Part shown: positions 1 to 12,362 of the stretch, piece by piece | Numbering within the stretch: position 1 is the stretch's first letter | Layout of the letters: every line of letters starts with the position of its first letter | Assembly (NCBI GenBank): GCA_013423325.1 | Contig: BLJB01000141.1 | Span: 258-64,257 of the forward strand | From: Usnea hakonensis | Taxonomy: Eukaryota > Ascomycota > Lecanoromycetes > Lecanorales > Parmeliaceae | DNA length: 64,000 nucleotides | Reading direction: 5' to 3' | The notes under the pieces: generated by a model | What the model was told of the DNA's origin: nothing | Database searches by the model: none | What the model saw: only the letters and a program-made list of their open reading frames with translations | Made by a program: the position numbers and the translations under genes

Positions 1-32
1 ACTTTTTTACTTTTACTTTTTTTAGAGTTAAA

Positions 33-765
33 TCTTAATCGATTTTCTTAACTTTTTTTTTTCCTAAAAAGCTAATTTTTTTCTTTATAATAATCTATTT
101 TTTTTAATAGAAAAAATATATATATATCTTTTTAAAAAAAAGTATTACTAGTTAGAGATAGTAAAAAAAAATCTATCTTCTCGAAACCTAAATCGATTTT
201 CTTAATTTTTGATTTTTTAGAAAGCCCTTATTTGTATTAAAATTACTTATATAATAAACTAAATTTAATATTAAATATTTAGACCGACGAAAAAAGAAGA
301 AAAGGAGTAGTCTAACTAAGGTTCCCCTATAAAAAATCGTCTAAATAACGACTTTTCACTATTTTTTTAAACCCCTTAACCTTAATCGATTTTCTTAATT
401 TTTATTTCTTTAAAAAGCTAATTTTTTTCTTTATATAACCCTATTTTTTTAAATAATAATATCTAGTTTTACTATTTAAAAAAAAATCTATCTTCCCGAA
501 ACCTTAATCGATTTTCTTAATTTTTGATTTTCTAGAAAGCCCTTGTTCTTATCAAGATTACTTATATAATAAACTAAATTTAATATTAAGTATTTAGGCC
601 GAGGAAAAGAATCGAAGATTCACGAAACCTTAGCGCTTTTTCGAAAGTAGGGGTCCAGAACGTCAAAAAATCGAACTTTTTCACTATTTTTTATTGGAGT
701 CAAATCTTAATATTTTTTCAATATTTTTTTTTTCCCTAAAAAGGCACGATTCGGTTCTATTACCC
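33..765. repeat. AT-rich decayed repeat, two copies plus a third fragment
   Basis: This is very AT-rich sequence in which the same text recurs. A block containing ATCGATTTTCTTAATTTTT, then AGAAAGCCCTT and a run ending in TATTTAG, occurs at about 171-298 and again at about 487-605. The flanking motif CTTAATCGATTTTC occurs at about 35 and 381, and a third partial copy lies at about 696-765. Copies differ mainly by C/T and G/A changes and carry no open frame. This is what repeat-induced point mutation of a duplicated element looks like in ascomycetes; the RIP reading is inference. Confidence 0.6.
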
Positions 766-810
766 GAAAAAATCCCGGGTTTTTCGGAGCTATTTAGCCG
801 AAGTTTGCGC

Positions 811-899
811 TGGGTATCATTTTCACGCTAGCACTGGGTATCATATGAGAAGTACGGCCACCATTCTGATATATACTGTGATACCCACCGTGGGTATCA
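811..899. repeat. TGGGTATCA motif array with a perfect inverted repeat
   Basis: TGGGTATCAT occurs at 811-820 and again at 835-844. At 879-899 the motif forms a perfect inverted repeat, TGATACCCAC then one C then GTGGGTATCA. It sits just outside the AT-rich repeat, so it may be the end of an old element or a protein-binding site. Confidence 0.5.
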
Positions 900-1687
900 A
901 AAGGAATAAGAGTTAGGCTCTTATTGACATCTGACTACCCCAAGTCACGTCTTGAATCCTTCAGACATGAGAATCGGCCAAGCACGATCGCTTTTGCTTT
1001 GCGGAAGCTCGCTGTAGCGCGCCTGTGTACGACATTACTAAACCTGGCACCGTGGCACAAGGAAGTTAGATGCATTCTTAGGGTTAGCTTTGTTGCGAAG
1101 TTCTTGATATTTCATATGACTCTCGTGGTGAATATCTTGCAGTAAATGGACACATGTCGAACATAGAACTGATGCACTTTCTATGTTCCACTTGTCGTCT
1201 TCGATTATGCCTATAAAGATGTCTGGTCAAACACATGTGTAATCCCGAAAGTTTCACTATAGCCAAGAAGCTATCAATGGACTGATGATCTATTCACTTG
1301 AATCGAGTCACAATGTATAGCCCGTCAACAGTTGGCAGAGGCCATACTACTTTCGACAGGCAATCTCATATTGAGAAGGACAAACTGGAGTCCGACTTAG
1401 CTAGAGTCGTATCCCCAATTGAGCCAGTGGTATCTGAGATAAATCGAGGAAGAGGCAGAAGAAACAGCTCTTTAGTGGGTCTAGTCGATACCCAGCAAAT
1501 TGTGTGAACTTCGTATCTATACTTTCTCAGCCCAAGTAGCGGAAGAAAACCGCTATCGCACGACCTGCCTGTTTCAGTCTCTTGCATTGCGGCTGCGTGC
1601 GTTAGCTAGCACCTGGCCAAGATCCTTTCCGCTGCCCCTCTTCTTTACAAGATAGTCCGGGGCTTGGAGTCCTTATAGAGGATCAAC
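900..1687. other. intergenic, upstream of the MFS permease
   Basis: No supported gene. Short open frames here have no recognisable domain or coding character. The last few hundred bases should contain the promoter of the permease starting at 1688; I see no distinct element. Confidence 0.5.
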
Positions 1688-3196
1688 ATGGCAGAAGTGG
1701 TCGCGCCGCCAATGAAGGAGGAAGGACAAGGCACAAGCAGCGACGTAAGAGCGGTCGAAGTGGAAGGCTGCCCGGACAACCGAAGAGAGCGTCGCCTATT
1801 ACGGAAAATCGACATCCATCTTGTTCTTCCCTTATGGATTGTCTTCACCCTCGGCTTCATGGACCGTATCAATCTGGGGAATGTGGGCGTCCTAGGTATC
1901 CTCCCAGATCTGCATCTCAAGGGCAACGCCTTCAACATCGCGCTTCAGGTCTTTTACGTACCCTACATCCTCGTCGAAATCCCCAGCAATATCATCCTCA
2001 AGAAAGCTACTCCTTCAACTTGGATAGCCTCGCTCACCTTCCTATGGGGTATAGCATGCATGTGTCAAGGCTTTGTTAAAAGCAATAGCGGCCTCATCGC
2101 CTGCCGATTTTTCCTTGGTCTCTTCGAAGGCGGTTTCGTCCCCGGTTGCGCCTACCTCATGTCAATGTATTACAAGCGGCACGAATTTCAGAAGCGCTTC
2201 TCGCTTTTCTGGTGCGCCGGCCTCATTGCGGGCGCTTTCAGTGGTCTCTTGGCCTACGGTCTTGTGCACATGGACGGAGAAAGAGGTTATGCGGGTTGGC
2301 GCTGGATCTTCATCATCGAAGGACTACTTTCAGTGGCTGTCTCGGCGCCAGCAAAGGTCCTGCTCGCGGATTGGCCCGAGAAAGCGGCGTTCCTTACCGC
2401 AGAGGAGAAGCAATACCTGCTTGATCGCAACCACTCCGACGTCGGAGGCTCTGCACAAATGGATCGTCTTGATGCCGCGGCGTGGAAGCTGATCTTCACG
2501 GACTGGAAGCTGTACATCGCAAGTCTCATCTACCTTGGAATCACAGTCTCCGGCCAGGCCACCGCCCTCTTTGTGCCCACCATCGTCGATTCACTCGGCT
2601 ACTCTGGTATCCAAAGCCAAGTCCACAGTATTCCCGTCTGGATCGTCGCCGCCATCGTCACCTTCGCAACAGCAACCATCAGTGACAGGACAAAGCATCG
2701 ATACGGATTCATGATGTTCGGCATCGTCTTCTCCGGTATCGGATACGTCATCCTGCTATGTCAAGGCCAGCTCAGTGACCCTCTTACGCACAAATCTATA
2801 GGTCTGCCACTGGACGTTAGGTATATGGCCGTCTTTTTCGTAACCACTGGCTGCTACATGGTGCAACCAAACTCCATCGTTTGGGTTGCGAATAATCTGG
2901 GGGGGCACTATAAGCGATCCATTGGGCTGGCGCTTATGATCAGCTTCGGTAACATTGGAGGAATTATTGCCAGTAACATCTTCGTGCAAACCCAGGCGCC
3001 TAGATACTTTATCGGATATGGTACCAGTCTGGCCATGCTACTGTTCTGTGGCATCATGTGCACAGCATTTGCACTTGGTTTAGTCTTGGAAAATAAGAAA
3101 AGGGAGAGAGGCGAGCGAGATTTTCGATTGGCGTTGCCAGAGAGCGTTCTTGGGAACATGGGAGACGGTGATCCCAGATTCCGATTCAGTTTATGA
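1688..3196 (+). CDS. MFS permease, anion:cation symporter (Dal5/allantoate permease) type
   Basis: Intronless 502-aa frame encoding a 12-helix major facilitator. A short charged cytoplasmic N-terminus (about 45 residues) is followed by the first helix with the FMDRINLGN segment that is typical of the fungal ACS family (Dal5 allantoate, Tna1 nicotinate and relatives). The segment RFFLGLFEGGFVPG in helix 4 and the GWRWIFIIEG motif before helix 6 also match this family, followed by the central loop with a DWPEKA segment. It would act in the plasma membrane in proton-coupled uptake of a small organic anion; the substrate cannot be read from sequence. Length is normal and no lesion is seen. The first ATG of the frame fits the usual short N-terminus. 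It stands alone, with no pathway partner beside it. Confidence 0.9.
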   Translation: MAEVVAPPMKEEGQGTSSDVRAVEVEGCPDNRRERRLLRKIDIHLVLPLWIVFTLGFMDRINLGNVGVLGILPDLHLKGNAFNIALQVFYVPYILVEIPSNIILKKATPSTWIASLTFLWGIACMCQGFVKSNSGLIACRFFLGLFEGGFVPGCAYLMSMYYKRHEFQKRFSLFWCAGLIAGAFSGLLAYGLVHMDGERGYAGWRWIFIIEGLLSVAVSAPAKVLLADWPEKAAFLTAEEKQYLLDRNHSDVGGSAQMDRLDAAAWKLIFTDWKLYIASLIYLGITVSGQATALFVPTIVDSLGYSGIQSQVHSIPVWIVAAIVTFATATISDRTKHRYGFMMFGIVFSGIGYVILLCQGQLSDPLTHKSIGLPLDVRYMAVFFVTTGCYMVQPNSIVWVANNLGGHYKRSIGLALMISFGNIGGIIASNIFVQTQAPRYFIGYGTSLAMLLFCGIMCTAFALGLVLENKKRERGERDFRLALPESVLGNMGDGDPRFRFSL

Positions 3197-4904
3197 CATC
3201 TACAGCCTAGTCTTTCTGGTGTGCTGTACGTGGGTCCTCCATGTGCGCGACAGGGAGACATTCGTAAAATGATATCCCCTATGCTGCGCTTTAAATCTCG
3301 TCTCTCCACATGGCCCCGTCAAGAGAACCCAGAGCAATAGGCCTGAAAGCTGCGAGATGGGCAGTCTGAAAGGTGCGAGGGGGCCAATATCTAGACAACT
3401 ACGTAAACTCTAGAAACCTATCTCAGTTCAATCAGCCAGATTGCCGCCTAGTAAGGCTACGTTCCCATAGATTGAGGGAAGATCCTTCGTTCAGGCAACG
3501 ACAGCGTAAAAATTGTAGATACGGAACTGCAGCTTGGATTGTCTTCATACGCAAAGAACGCAGGCTGAACAAATTTGACCGATATATATCCGAGAATAGA
3601 GCTAGTAACAACTGCCTCGTAATGGTATAAATATTCTGAGAATATAATTGCTTTGTCTTTGCCCCTATGCTTCCAGCGGTCTAGACACACGTGGAGTCTG
3701 GTTACACGTTCGGCGATAGTATGTGAAGTAGAAGACAGACTTGCCCGATCGGGTTCCTTGCTTTATTATAACGCTAACAAGTAGAACTCCTGCCCGGAAT
3801 GATCCAACAGAGTGGCTAGTAGAGGCTTATCGATTTAAGCTGGGTCAAATTTCACTTTTATGAATCCGGCTGATGAAAGCCCCTTTCCAAAGAGAACCTG
3901 GCCAGCGAGGTCACGGATGAGATGAAGTAAGCTGGTGTTCGAGACCTTATGTTGTAGTTCTTTACATGTGATCAAGTAGAAGAGGTAGAAGTCGGTTTGT
4001 CCAAGAAGTATTGAGGCCGACACTAACCCGTCCTAGATATCACTGGGGACTTAGCGCGCTGCTTCTTACTTGAGAACAGTCATAGTAGAGGGTTTGAGCT
4101 ATACAACTTTGTAATATGTAGTGCACAGGTGGCCCTCTGCGCGTTAGGTGTAACGTCAAGGAAGACCTTTCATGAACTTATATGGTCAGGCCAAGCTGAA
4201 AGGTAAGCGCAGAAATTAAGCGAGGTTTAGCGCTCGAAATTTATCTCGCGACTTCAAGACTGGCAACATCAGACGAGATTTGCAGCTTACTTTCCGCATC
4301 GAGGAGTCGATGATGCCTTGGGTTAAGCCATAGCTACCGTCGCCGAGGGATGCAGTCAGCATGTGTTGATCGCGCAATAAAATTGTTATTGTCAGCTCAC
4401 CCTAGCGCTCGGATTGAAATCAGAATCTTTGATTCCGGCCACGGGACCGTGTTCCATCGCAAAGATTCCCTTTTGGATCACTCTGGAGAATGTAACCTTT
4501 CCTTGTTCGTCTCAGCCGTTCTTGAATCCGAAAATTTGGTTAGGGAAAAAGATGACTCTAACTCCATCGCCGCCAATGAACTTCTTTCCCTTTTTTGACA
4601 GATGCATGGGTGTTGGGTCAAAACCTGTACGTATGCGTGTTCATGAACAATAGGGTCGGCTAAGCTCGGCGTCCTCCTTATTGGGCGAACGGTTACACTG
4701 CAGCACACCATCGAACTACCCCACCACACCACATGGAATATCATTACCACGCCGTGCCGCAGTGATGGAATGGGACTCTGTCAAAAATTGCGTACCGAGT
4801 AATCTCATTAAAAAAACTCTGTCTGCCGTCAGTCATCTTTGTTTTCTTTTTGTGAAGAATGGCAAAAACGACTTCTTCTTCCACGATTCAAACATTGTCG
4901 CAAT
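3197..4904. other. intergenic, no supported gene
   Basis: About 1.7 kb between the permease and the rhodopsin-type gene. Several frames of 60-100 codons exist but none shows a domain, a plausible splice structure or codon character. I see no RNA gene. Confidence 0.5.
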
Positions 4905-6270
4905 ATGTCTTTTCAGCTACCCCCAAATGATTTTACACCAGCGGAGCTTGAAGAGTCCAAAAAGAAGCCCATCTACGCGGCTGTAGCTGTCGGCTTCGTT
5001 CTCGCCACCGGCGCGGTGATACTCCGTGTAATAGCGCGGCGCATCTCGAAGGCTAAATTCGGCTCGAAGGCTGGTTTCGGATGGGATGATTACACCATAA
5101 TCTTTGCCCTGGTGAATTTTTTTTCTCCTCCATCTAGTCTGTTTCAGAGCCGCTTAGACATGATTTAGTTTCTTCTATATGCATTGGACATTTCTACAGT
5201 CTTATCCGCCGCAAATTACGGACTAGGTCAACATCTTCCCGTGGTGATCTCAACGGTAGTCCAATTTCAGAAAGTTCGCGTCCATCAGTAGTCATTCACT
5301 GCAAAGTCAAGCTAACCAGATCAAGGTGTCCCTCGCGAATATATCACTGTGGCTAGCTACGGCTGCTGCGACGAAGGCGTCCCTATTAATACTCTACTAT
5401 CGTCTTTTCTCTCCCTCTAAACGCTTTCGCTTAGCTATTCGTATTGGAGCCGTGGTTGTCTTTTGCCAGTGGTTCAGTCTGACTCTGGTTACCATCTTTC
5501 AATGCATACCTGTGAAGGCCTTCTGGGACCGAAATGTTCAAGGCGCGAAATGCATCGATCTGCCTCGATTTACTATTGCCAGCGGCGTGTTAAATCTACT
5601 GACCGACGTCCTGATTCTCTGCCTTCCAGGACCCATAGTCTGGGGCTTGAATAGTACTGTTGGTCAAAAGATCACTTTGACTGGTATATTTCTTTTGGGG
5701 ATGTTGTATGTCTTGTGGCTCCCAACTCTTAACGGTCAGTACTTACGAACTTGCAGTGTGTGCGCTATCTCAATTATCAGGATCAGTAAACTAGCTGGTG
5801 TCAATTATAGTGACCCGACATGGCGTCTGGTGGACGTATTCCTTTGGACCATCTATGAGGATGCTATGGGGATTTTTTCTGCATGTCTCCCCACAATGGG
5901 TATGTACACTGCCCACCCCGGATACTGACAGGATTAACATACCGAAGGACCACTCGTTAGACGTTTCTTGCCTGGTGTATCAAGGTCTGGATCCTCAAAT
6001 CAAAAGGTCGGCCGGCCTAGCTCTCAGCGAGCCGCGAAAGATCAATTCGACCGCCTATTTGAGGAAGAGGAATCGGGATCGGCAGGAGAGCCTCGAGGTG
6101 TTCACAAAGGGACACATGATGACTGGACGAGTCCGGACTTAGCGACAAGCAACGAGCTTTTTACCATAGGCAAGAACCGGTCAACTCCACCTTACAACGT
6201 CAATACCATTAGTCAAATGGAGGATGGACACAACCTCAAAGATAGTACACGAAGAGCAAGCTATGAATAG
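4905..6270 (+). CDS. fungal rhodopsin-domain integral membrane protein (Pth11-like class)
   Basis: Five exons give a 387-aa protein: 4905-5111, 5169-5273, 5320-5705, 5757-5899, 5948-6270. The second intron could instead start at 5280 (adds two codons). The start was chosen because it is followed directly by MSFQLPP and then the first helix. Seven-helix layout with family landmarks: GWDDYTI before helix 2, NYGLGQH in the loop, KASLLILYYRLF, CIPVKAFWD with a conserved cysteine, LNLLTDVLILCLPGP, and CAISIIRI. The C-terminal ~110 residues are hydrophilic and probably cytoplasmic. These proteins are annotated as fungal rhodopsin-domain or Pth11-like receptors. The role is usually unknown; surface sensing is inferred only from Pth11 relatives. 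No CFEM domain is present. Confidence 0.85.
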
Positions 6271-6574
6271 ATCTACTGTAATAGATTTCTCAAGAAGTAA
6301 TGCACGCGGATTCGGGATCGAACTGTGTTTGAAGATGAAGAGCGATTGAGCAAGCCCCGGGGGTACTAGCTAGGCTCCATTCAGTGCATGTTCCACCTGA
6401 GATGAAAGGCGATGAGGGCGACGAGGCACATCTTTCTACTAGTGATTGTGGCATTAGGAGGGGAGTTGACACCAATGGATATAAGAGTGTGGTACGCGAG
6501 ACTACTTCTACCGAGAACAATCGATAGATGTTGAATCCACCAAAGTTTCTCTTTAGACCTCTTCCTTACTTGTC
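6271..6574. other. intergenic between convergent genes
   Basis: About 300 bases between the 3' ends of the rhodopsin-type gene (+) and the AAA ATPase (-). A short minus-strand frame here has no recognisable content. Confidence 0.5.
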
Positions 6575-9125
6575 CTATTTCTTGGAATAGGCAACCTCTG
6601 CTTCGCCTCGAGCGATCTGCACCATAAACTCCATGTCCTTGACAAAGTTCGTCGTCTCTTTCAGGATCTGTTCGATATGGGTCAACTTGAGCCTCTTATC
6701 TCTATCATTTTGCGCGATTGAAGCGGCCGAGAACAATACATTGCGAATCTGCCGCCCATTAAGACTTTCGAATGGTGATTCGCCGCTTTCGAACAGTCCA
6801 TTGCCGTCAATCCAAGATTCAAGTTCTTGCTTGTCATAGGTGTTTTCATCGGTGAGCTGCCGAACGAAGTTCAGGAAGATCTCCCTTTTTTGCCTGTCGT
6901 CGAGATCCTTGTATCTGATGGCAAAATTTACATGCGACTGTACCGCGTGGTCAAAGAATCTGAGTCGGTTGGTTGTCAGGATCAAGATGCCGTCGTAGAT
7001 CTCGAGGGCGCGTAGAAGGGCTACGGTCAGAGATCAGCTATGCATCGTTTACGATTGGGGGACTTTACCGGACACCAACGCATTTCTCTCCAGATTCGCT
7101 GTATTGTTGGATCTGGACTCCAAGATCACGTCTGCTTCGTCGCTGGCCAACAAATCAGCAGGAGTAGCCAAGCGTCATAGCAGTCTATGGCCCACGCACA
7201 AAAGCATGACTGCACGCCATGTCGCAGCCAGTTCGAAGAGTGTTTGAAGATTACGCTCTACATCTTGAGGGTCCAAGCCAACGTCAGACACGCTGATGGC
7301 GAACAAGGGCTTGCCGCTTGCTTCGGCGACACTCTCTGAGGCAGGTCAGTCAAGCTTCCGATTCCTGGACAGGTAGCTGAACACACCTGCCGTCAGTGTT
7401 TTCCCCACGCCCTGTAGATCACCAATAAACTCAGCATCAGGCGCTTCAGGGATTTACAGATTGTAAAGATAAGAGAAAGACTGGAGTCTGCATTACCGGC
7501 GGCCCTTTGATACGGTCAGTGTATCTATACTTCACCCTAGTCATAACGTGTCTCACCATGAAGTAGCACCACCAATCCATTACCCTTTCCTTGCGAAAGG
7601 TCGTTCATAGCGCGATTTGTATTCTCCGCTCCACTCACATGATACTTGACTAGGTTTTTGATCAAAATCTTCTGCCTATTGTTCAACTGTAGTCGACTGA
7701 AAGATGACTCGTCCTTCAACTGCTCAATTTTCTGTACATTCTCAACATAGAGCTCTACCCATCGCTTCTCCTTCAGATGATATCCCAACAATCGTGGTGG
7801 ACAGATTAGCAGTTGCATTTTTTCCCATCTGTTGCCAGTTGTGACGTTGTCATAATGTGGTTTCTGGTTTTCTCGTAGTTTGACGTTGGCAGAGCATATG
7901 GCACACTTACACGCGTCGTCATCATCTTCATCAACGAAGTTGCCTTCACCCATCGGTGGATACTTGATGAAACTTGGACCGTGTTGAATGTATGAGCCGA
8001 AGTCCACCATAACACGATCTTTCTTGATCTACGTGTAGATGTTAGAACAAGTGCATCGACATCTTACAGTCTTACAGTCGGGGCAGAGCGCACACACCTT
8101 CTGCTTCCTCAATGGCGACTCTGTCATTCTTTCTGTTTGCTGGCGTGAGGGAGTCGAAGTGCTTGAAGATCTCAAGTCTGTGTCCTCATCCTATGGCATG
8201 ATCAAATTTCTCATTTTTTCAATTATAATTAGTAGCTTACGTGGTGCGATTTTGTTATCTTGCGAACTCCAGTTCCTCGGGCCAGAAGGTCACCCTCATA
8301 GTCGAACATTTGCCGTCCTTTTTTCATTAGACAAAGGTCGCGGTACCTCTCTCCTCTCTTGATCAACTTCTGCTCCATTGCCTCTCCGACGGTTAAACCG
8401 CTCTCGCTATCAGCGTCGTCTGAAGTACCGCGATAAAATTTGAGAGGATAGCATGTCAGAGATGTTATCGACTTCGTACCCTTGAAGTCTTCTAATAAGA
8501 ACTCAACAGGAACACGATAGAAATTGATCCCGTTCCAGTCGTAGGTCCAGCACTCTAACACCCACTTTTTACCACTGCCTTCCTCTCTTAAGTAGTTGTC
8601 TAAGCAGTACTTTACGATGAAAGCTTGTGGACGGTCCATGAATGTAAAGGAGAAGACCACTTCGCCTGGCGGAAATATTGTCCATAGGTATTCGAACGTG
8701 ATTGAGTTGGTCTTTTCCTGCATCTCGCGGGTGGTCTTGAAGTACGACTCTAATCCAGGGGTCCTGCGGACCTCATCTAAAAGTAGCCCGAGGTCTACTA
8801 TGGACTTCTCCAAATAACCCACGGCCTTGAGTGGCTAGCGCGCCACTTGGAGTGCCGGCTACATCAGTATTTGTACTTTTGATCTCGTTGTGAAGTTCCA
8901 CAAGTGTGGGATTCGATGATTCGCCGTGGGCGATATCACTTAACAAAGACCAATTGTGGACAATACGCTCGTATAGGCTGGTGAAAGACAGAGATATCGT
9001 CGAATGTCGAAGCCATGGATGATGGGCCAATGCATACAACAACAAAGCCCGCAATCCATCATCGTCGATGAGAATCACAGAGAAATCATAATTGCCTGGT
9101 CTGTTAAAGTTCTGGCTGCTGTGAA
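6575..9125 (-). pseudogene. AAA+ ATPase with DUF7025-type N-terminal region, apparently frameshifted
   Basis: Read on the minus strand, the order is: an N-terminal piece with SLSFTSLYERIVHNW (about 9078-8845); the DUF7025-like block with LWTIFPPGEV and SLTCYPLKF (8822-8229); a short exon near 8180-8100; MVDFGSYIQH onward (8010-7540); a P-loop segment GVGKTLTA near 7400; Walker B MLFDEADVILE near 7150; then ILTTNR and a C-terminal lid ending at 6575. Several introns have good borders. Two problems appear. Near 8843 the frame must shift by one base to join SGAL to LKAVGYLEKS, and no intron fits. At the intron before the P-loop no splice choice restores the usual G-x-P-G-V-G-K-T; the leading glycine is missing or displaced. 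An in-frame TAG precedes 9125, so the true 5' end is unclear. Family function is largely unknown. Confidence 0.65.
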
Positions 9126-9631
9126 CCCGCCATCTAGATTTCTAAAGTATGGTAGGGTCTTTGGAGAATAAGATTGGAAGAACATTTGTTGTCGATAGAA
9201 AGGGATTTTCGGCTTTTACCGAAACGTACGCATCTAAAGGCGATGTTACCCCACCTTGAATAAAGGGTGATGTACAGCTTACGTGAGAAATGTTGCATGT
9301 GTATGCAGTGTGACAGTGATAATGCGAGGAAGTGGGTTTAGCTCTGCAGGCGACCCAATGATAACGAGAGACCAACACTCCGGGGAACCCAAATACAACC
9401 CTGTCAATTTATTGGTTTCTATGTCGTATTTCAAGCCCCAGGAGGAAGGGAAAGATATAGCTTGTCTCGAACACTTGTTTACCGAAATTTAACGCGGAGA
9501 AAATCCTGATGTTATTCGATTATATCTGCTAGAATAAATTAGGATCAGATTTGAATCATACTTAGTTTGAGGGGGCTCGGTAGTTTCTTAAGTCAACTAT
9601 AATTCAAGTTGCACAAGCTCATTACGTCTCA
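9126..9631. other. intergenic between divergent damaged genes
   Basis: Lies between the 5' side of the AAA ATPase (-) and the STAND-like gene (+). A minus-strand frame at 9142-9378 runs in phase into the ATPase across a TAG at about 9150 and could be a lost upstream exon. A possible donor GTAAGC lies near 9280 on the minus strand. Confidence 0.4.
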
Positions 9632-11372
9632 ATGTCTAAAACTAGCTCCTCGCCCAAGACCAGTTCATGGCGTGAGTTCTGGGCAAAAGATACGGGAAAT
9701 GATCGGTAATATAGACCTTTCTGCTCTGTGAAACAAGCTAATTGCTCCAGATCGTGCTACAACACCGTTAGCGAAGCTCAGCCAACTCAACAACTACTGA
9801 AAATCAAGAAGACCATCACATTGGAGGAACAGCAATTCGCTCAGACAGCGGACTTAAAGTCGTTGGAAGGAATCCTAGCGCAAGGCTTGAACGAGGCAAC
9901 GGATGGCCGCAGGATTCATGCGATGAGCCAGCAGACTCTTGGGAAAGTAGGAAGAGCAACAGTCACTTTCGCCGACAGCTTCTCGAGTTCTCGAATTTTC
10001 GAGTTTTCTTCAAGCCAAATCAGGAATTGTAAAGATCATGCAAGGTGTTAACCAGCAGTACAGAGGTATTGCGTACTCGGCACTCTCTTTGCTTCTCGTT
10101 GTGGGTACCTGTTCCAAACGCCAGACGCCTGGTTGCGGACATGCATAGGTCGCCGTAAACAAGCAAAGAAAAGAAGATCACATCGACGCGGCATTGCTGA
10201 CACTGCAGCGTGAATTTTTCAGGGCCAAAAATCTGCAGGAAGTTCATTCTAGAAGCTTGATGAAGAAGTATATAGCCGATACGTATGAGCTGGGCCTCCA
10301 ATTCGTCAATGAGGTCACTTTGTATTATTCGAGGCCAACATCCAGAAGAATTCTTGAGGCCATCACAAAGCCACCACAGCAGTTTATCGACTTGAGAATC
10401 TCGGCAATTACACAGGCTATAGCCGAGATCGACAAAGAGAGGGCTGCCCTTGACAGTCAGCGACTTGCCCATGTGGAAAAGCAAATTCAAGATGTCAACA
10501 CTAAAGTTGACATAGTTAATAATGGCGTTGAGGGTAACAAGGCGCTCCGTTGAGTTCTACCGTAAGCGTCATTACTAATCTTTGTCTCAGCATCGCACAT
10601 GCAAACCGAGCGCAAACATCTCGCCGCGCTAAAGGGACAGCTAGGGGAGCATCATGACCCAAAAGAAGCACTAGCACAATATAGCTCAAAGATATCCCTT
10701 GGATTTCAGAATCTTCGACGACTCAAGACTTTCAGCGTTGATCGGCTTGTGCAAGAAGAGCCGTACAGTGCATGGGATCGCTCGCCCATTTCATGAATGA
10801 TGCTTTTGCACGGGAGAACAGCGGTGACAAAAACAAATTATAGCTGGCTTTCACCCGCTCTTTTCGGGCTTGTCGCACCGAACTATGACCACCAGCGGCT
10901 AGTAGTCTTCCACATGTGCCAAGTTGAGTCATTTATGGAAAAAGACGTTCCAGCTCATATTGTGTTGTCAGGCTTGGTTGCCCAATTGCTAGACGCTAAA
11001 GCGTCGATCCTTCGAGACCAAGCAATATACGAGAAATTAAGTCGTGCGTTGTCTGATCCTGCTTGGCACGCCAATCGGCCAGAAGTCCCATTCGTCGTCT
11101 TGCGTCAGCTTCTGGACTCCCACCCTGATCTATATCCCCGTGTATACCTCGTCATAGATCGCGTAGATCGAATCAAGGGAGTCGCTCAATTCTTTATGAG
11201 CTCGCTTGTAGATTTGATCAAAGGATCTAAGACCAGGTTGAAGATATTCTTGATCTCTTCATCCAATGGCTACGATCGATATGGAGGGAAGCTGTCCGCG
11301 AGTATTCAAGACGTGGGAGAAGATGACCAACTGGACTCCGACAGGTTTTGGGAATTGGAATGGAACCAATGA
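9632..11372 (+). pseudogene. fungal STAND-like P-loop protein (DUF7708-like N-terminus), disrupted
   Basis: The ATG at 9632 opens an exon to 9705. Clean introns follow at 9706-9750 and 10101-10148, and another probably at 10551-10592. Coding text runs through KIMQGVNQQYRGIAYSALS, LQREFFRAKNLQEVHS and then a region with NYSWLSPALFG and VYLVIDRVDRIKG, which looks like the P-loop and Walker-B part of fungal STAND proteins, although the usual NACHT G-x4-GKT is not visible. Two lesions break the frame. A single-base shift between about 9983 and 9992 is needed to continue into the SSFLQAKSG segment. An in-frame TGA at 10794-10796 falls between DRSPIS and MMLLHGRT, where reading otherwise continues undisturbed. 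A TGG or CGA changed to TGA would fit RIP or simple decay. The frame ends at 11372, short for the family. Confidence 0.65.
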
Positions 11373-12362
11373 CTTATGAGAATGGCTGTGCGAGTCTCAG
11401 CAGACAGAGGTAGCTTGTCCTTCTGATTGTGCCTGTTGATGCCATACAAGGGTAACTTTGTACAGCAGACTAGCTTACAGCGGACTGTGTGGTCCCGCTC
11501 GAGGGAATGTATTAGACTATCATCCGAATCTACCGTTCAATCGTAATGTGTGAATGTAGACACCTCGGATGAAATGTCGTGGCTTTTACGACTCTACGGT
11601 CGAGATGGCGTATTTTCTGGCCACGTCTCCGTCAGGGTCCGTAATTCAGTCATATGTCTTACATGGCTAATAGTGTACTCGCATTCACCAAGTTGAATGA
11701 CCGGTTTAGGTTTTGCATTAGTGCTTCGTTCGTCACATCCGAACCATGCGAATTGCATGCAAATGATCAAATACACATAGGAGGTAGCTGCAACAGTAGT
11801 TGACCTGTCTCATTGCTATGGATAGGCCGAACAGTGACCCCTGAAGGTATATTCAGGCCTTGCCACTGCACTAAGAAGACTCCCATATCTATTCGATATA
11901 GATTAAGATATATATATACAGGCAGGGGTGGGTGGGCGAAAAAAGACTACAATGCAATGAAGGATTCTCTGAAAGAGACGAATCGACTGAAAAGCCATTG
12001 CCAGTGTAAATCACCCTATCTATGTACTCCTGGGAGGACACAGTCTCCTGATTCTCTTGCCATGGCCATGAGGCCATGACCAATCCACCGAATCCATGTA
12101 ATAACACCGAAACCAGTCATGCGATATGCGATATTCGAAATCATTAGCCCCCAGTCCTACTGTGGCGACCAACATTCCTTGATCTGTAGTTCGTATTATA
12201 CTAGAAAGCCAGCAAAAGATAGACTTTATATTTATACATATGGGAGTCAACGACGGTTCGAAACCTGCTTTGGGTGGAAATTATTTGATCAATGAATTTT
12301 ATATTATTCACATAAAGCGTGACTGAAACAAAGTGCGAAATAGAGTCCGTAACACGTCGACG
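11373..12362. other. intergenic, no supported gene
   Basis: About 1 kb downstream of the broken STAND-like gene. Only short frames, none convincing. A run of TA steps (ATATATATA) lies near 11910. Confidence 0.5.
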
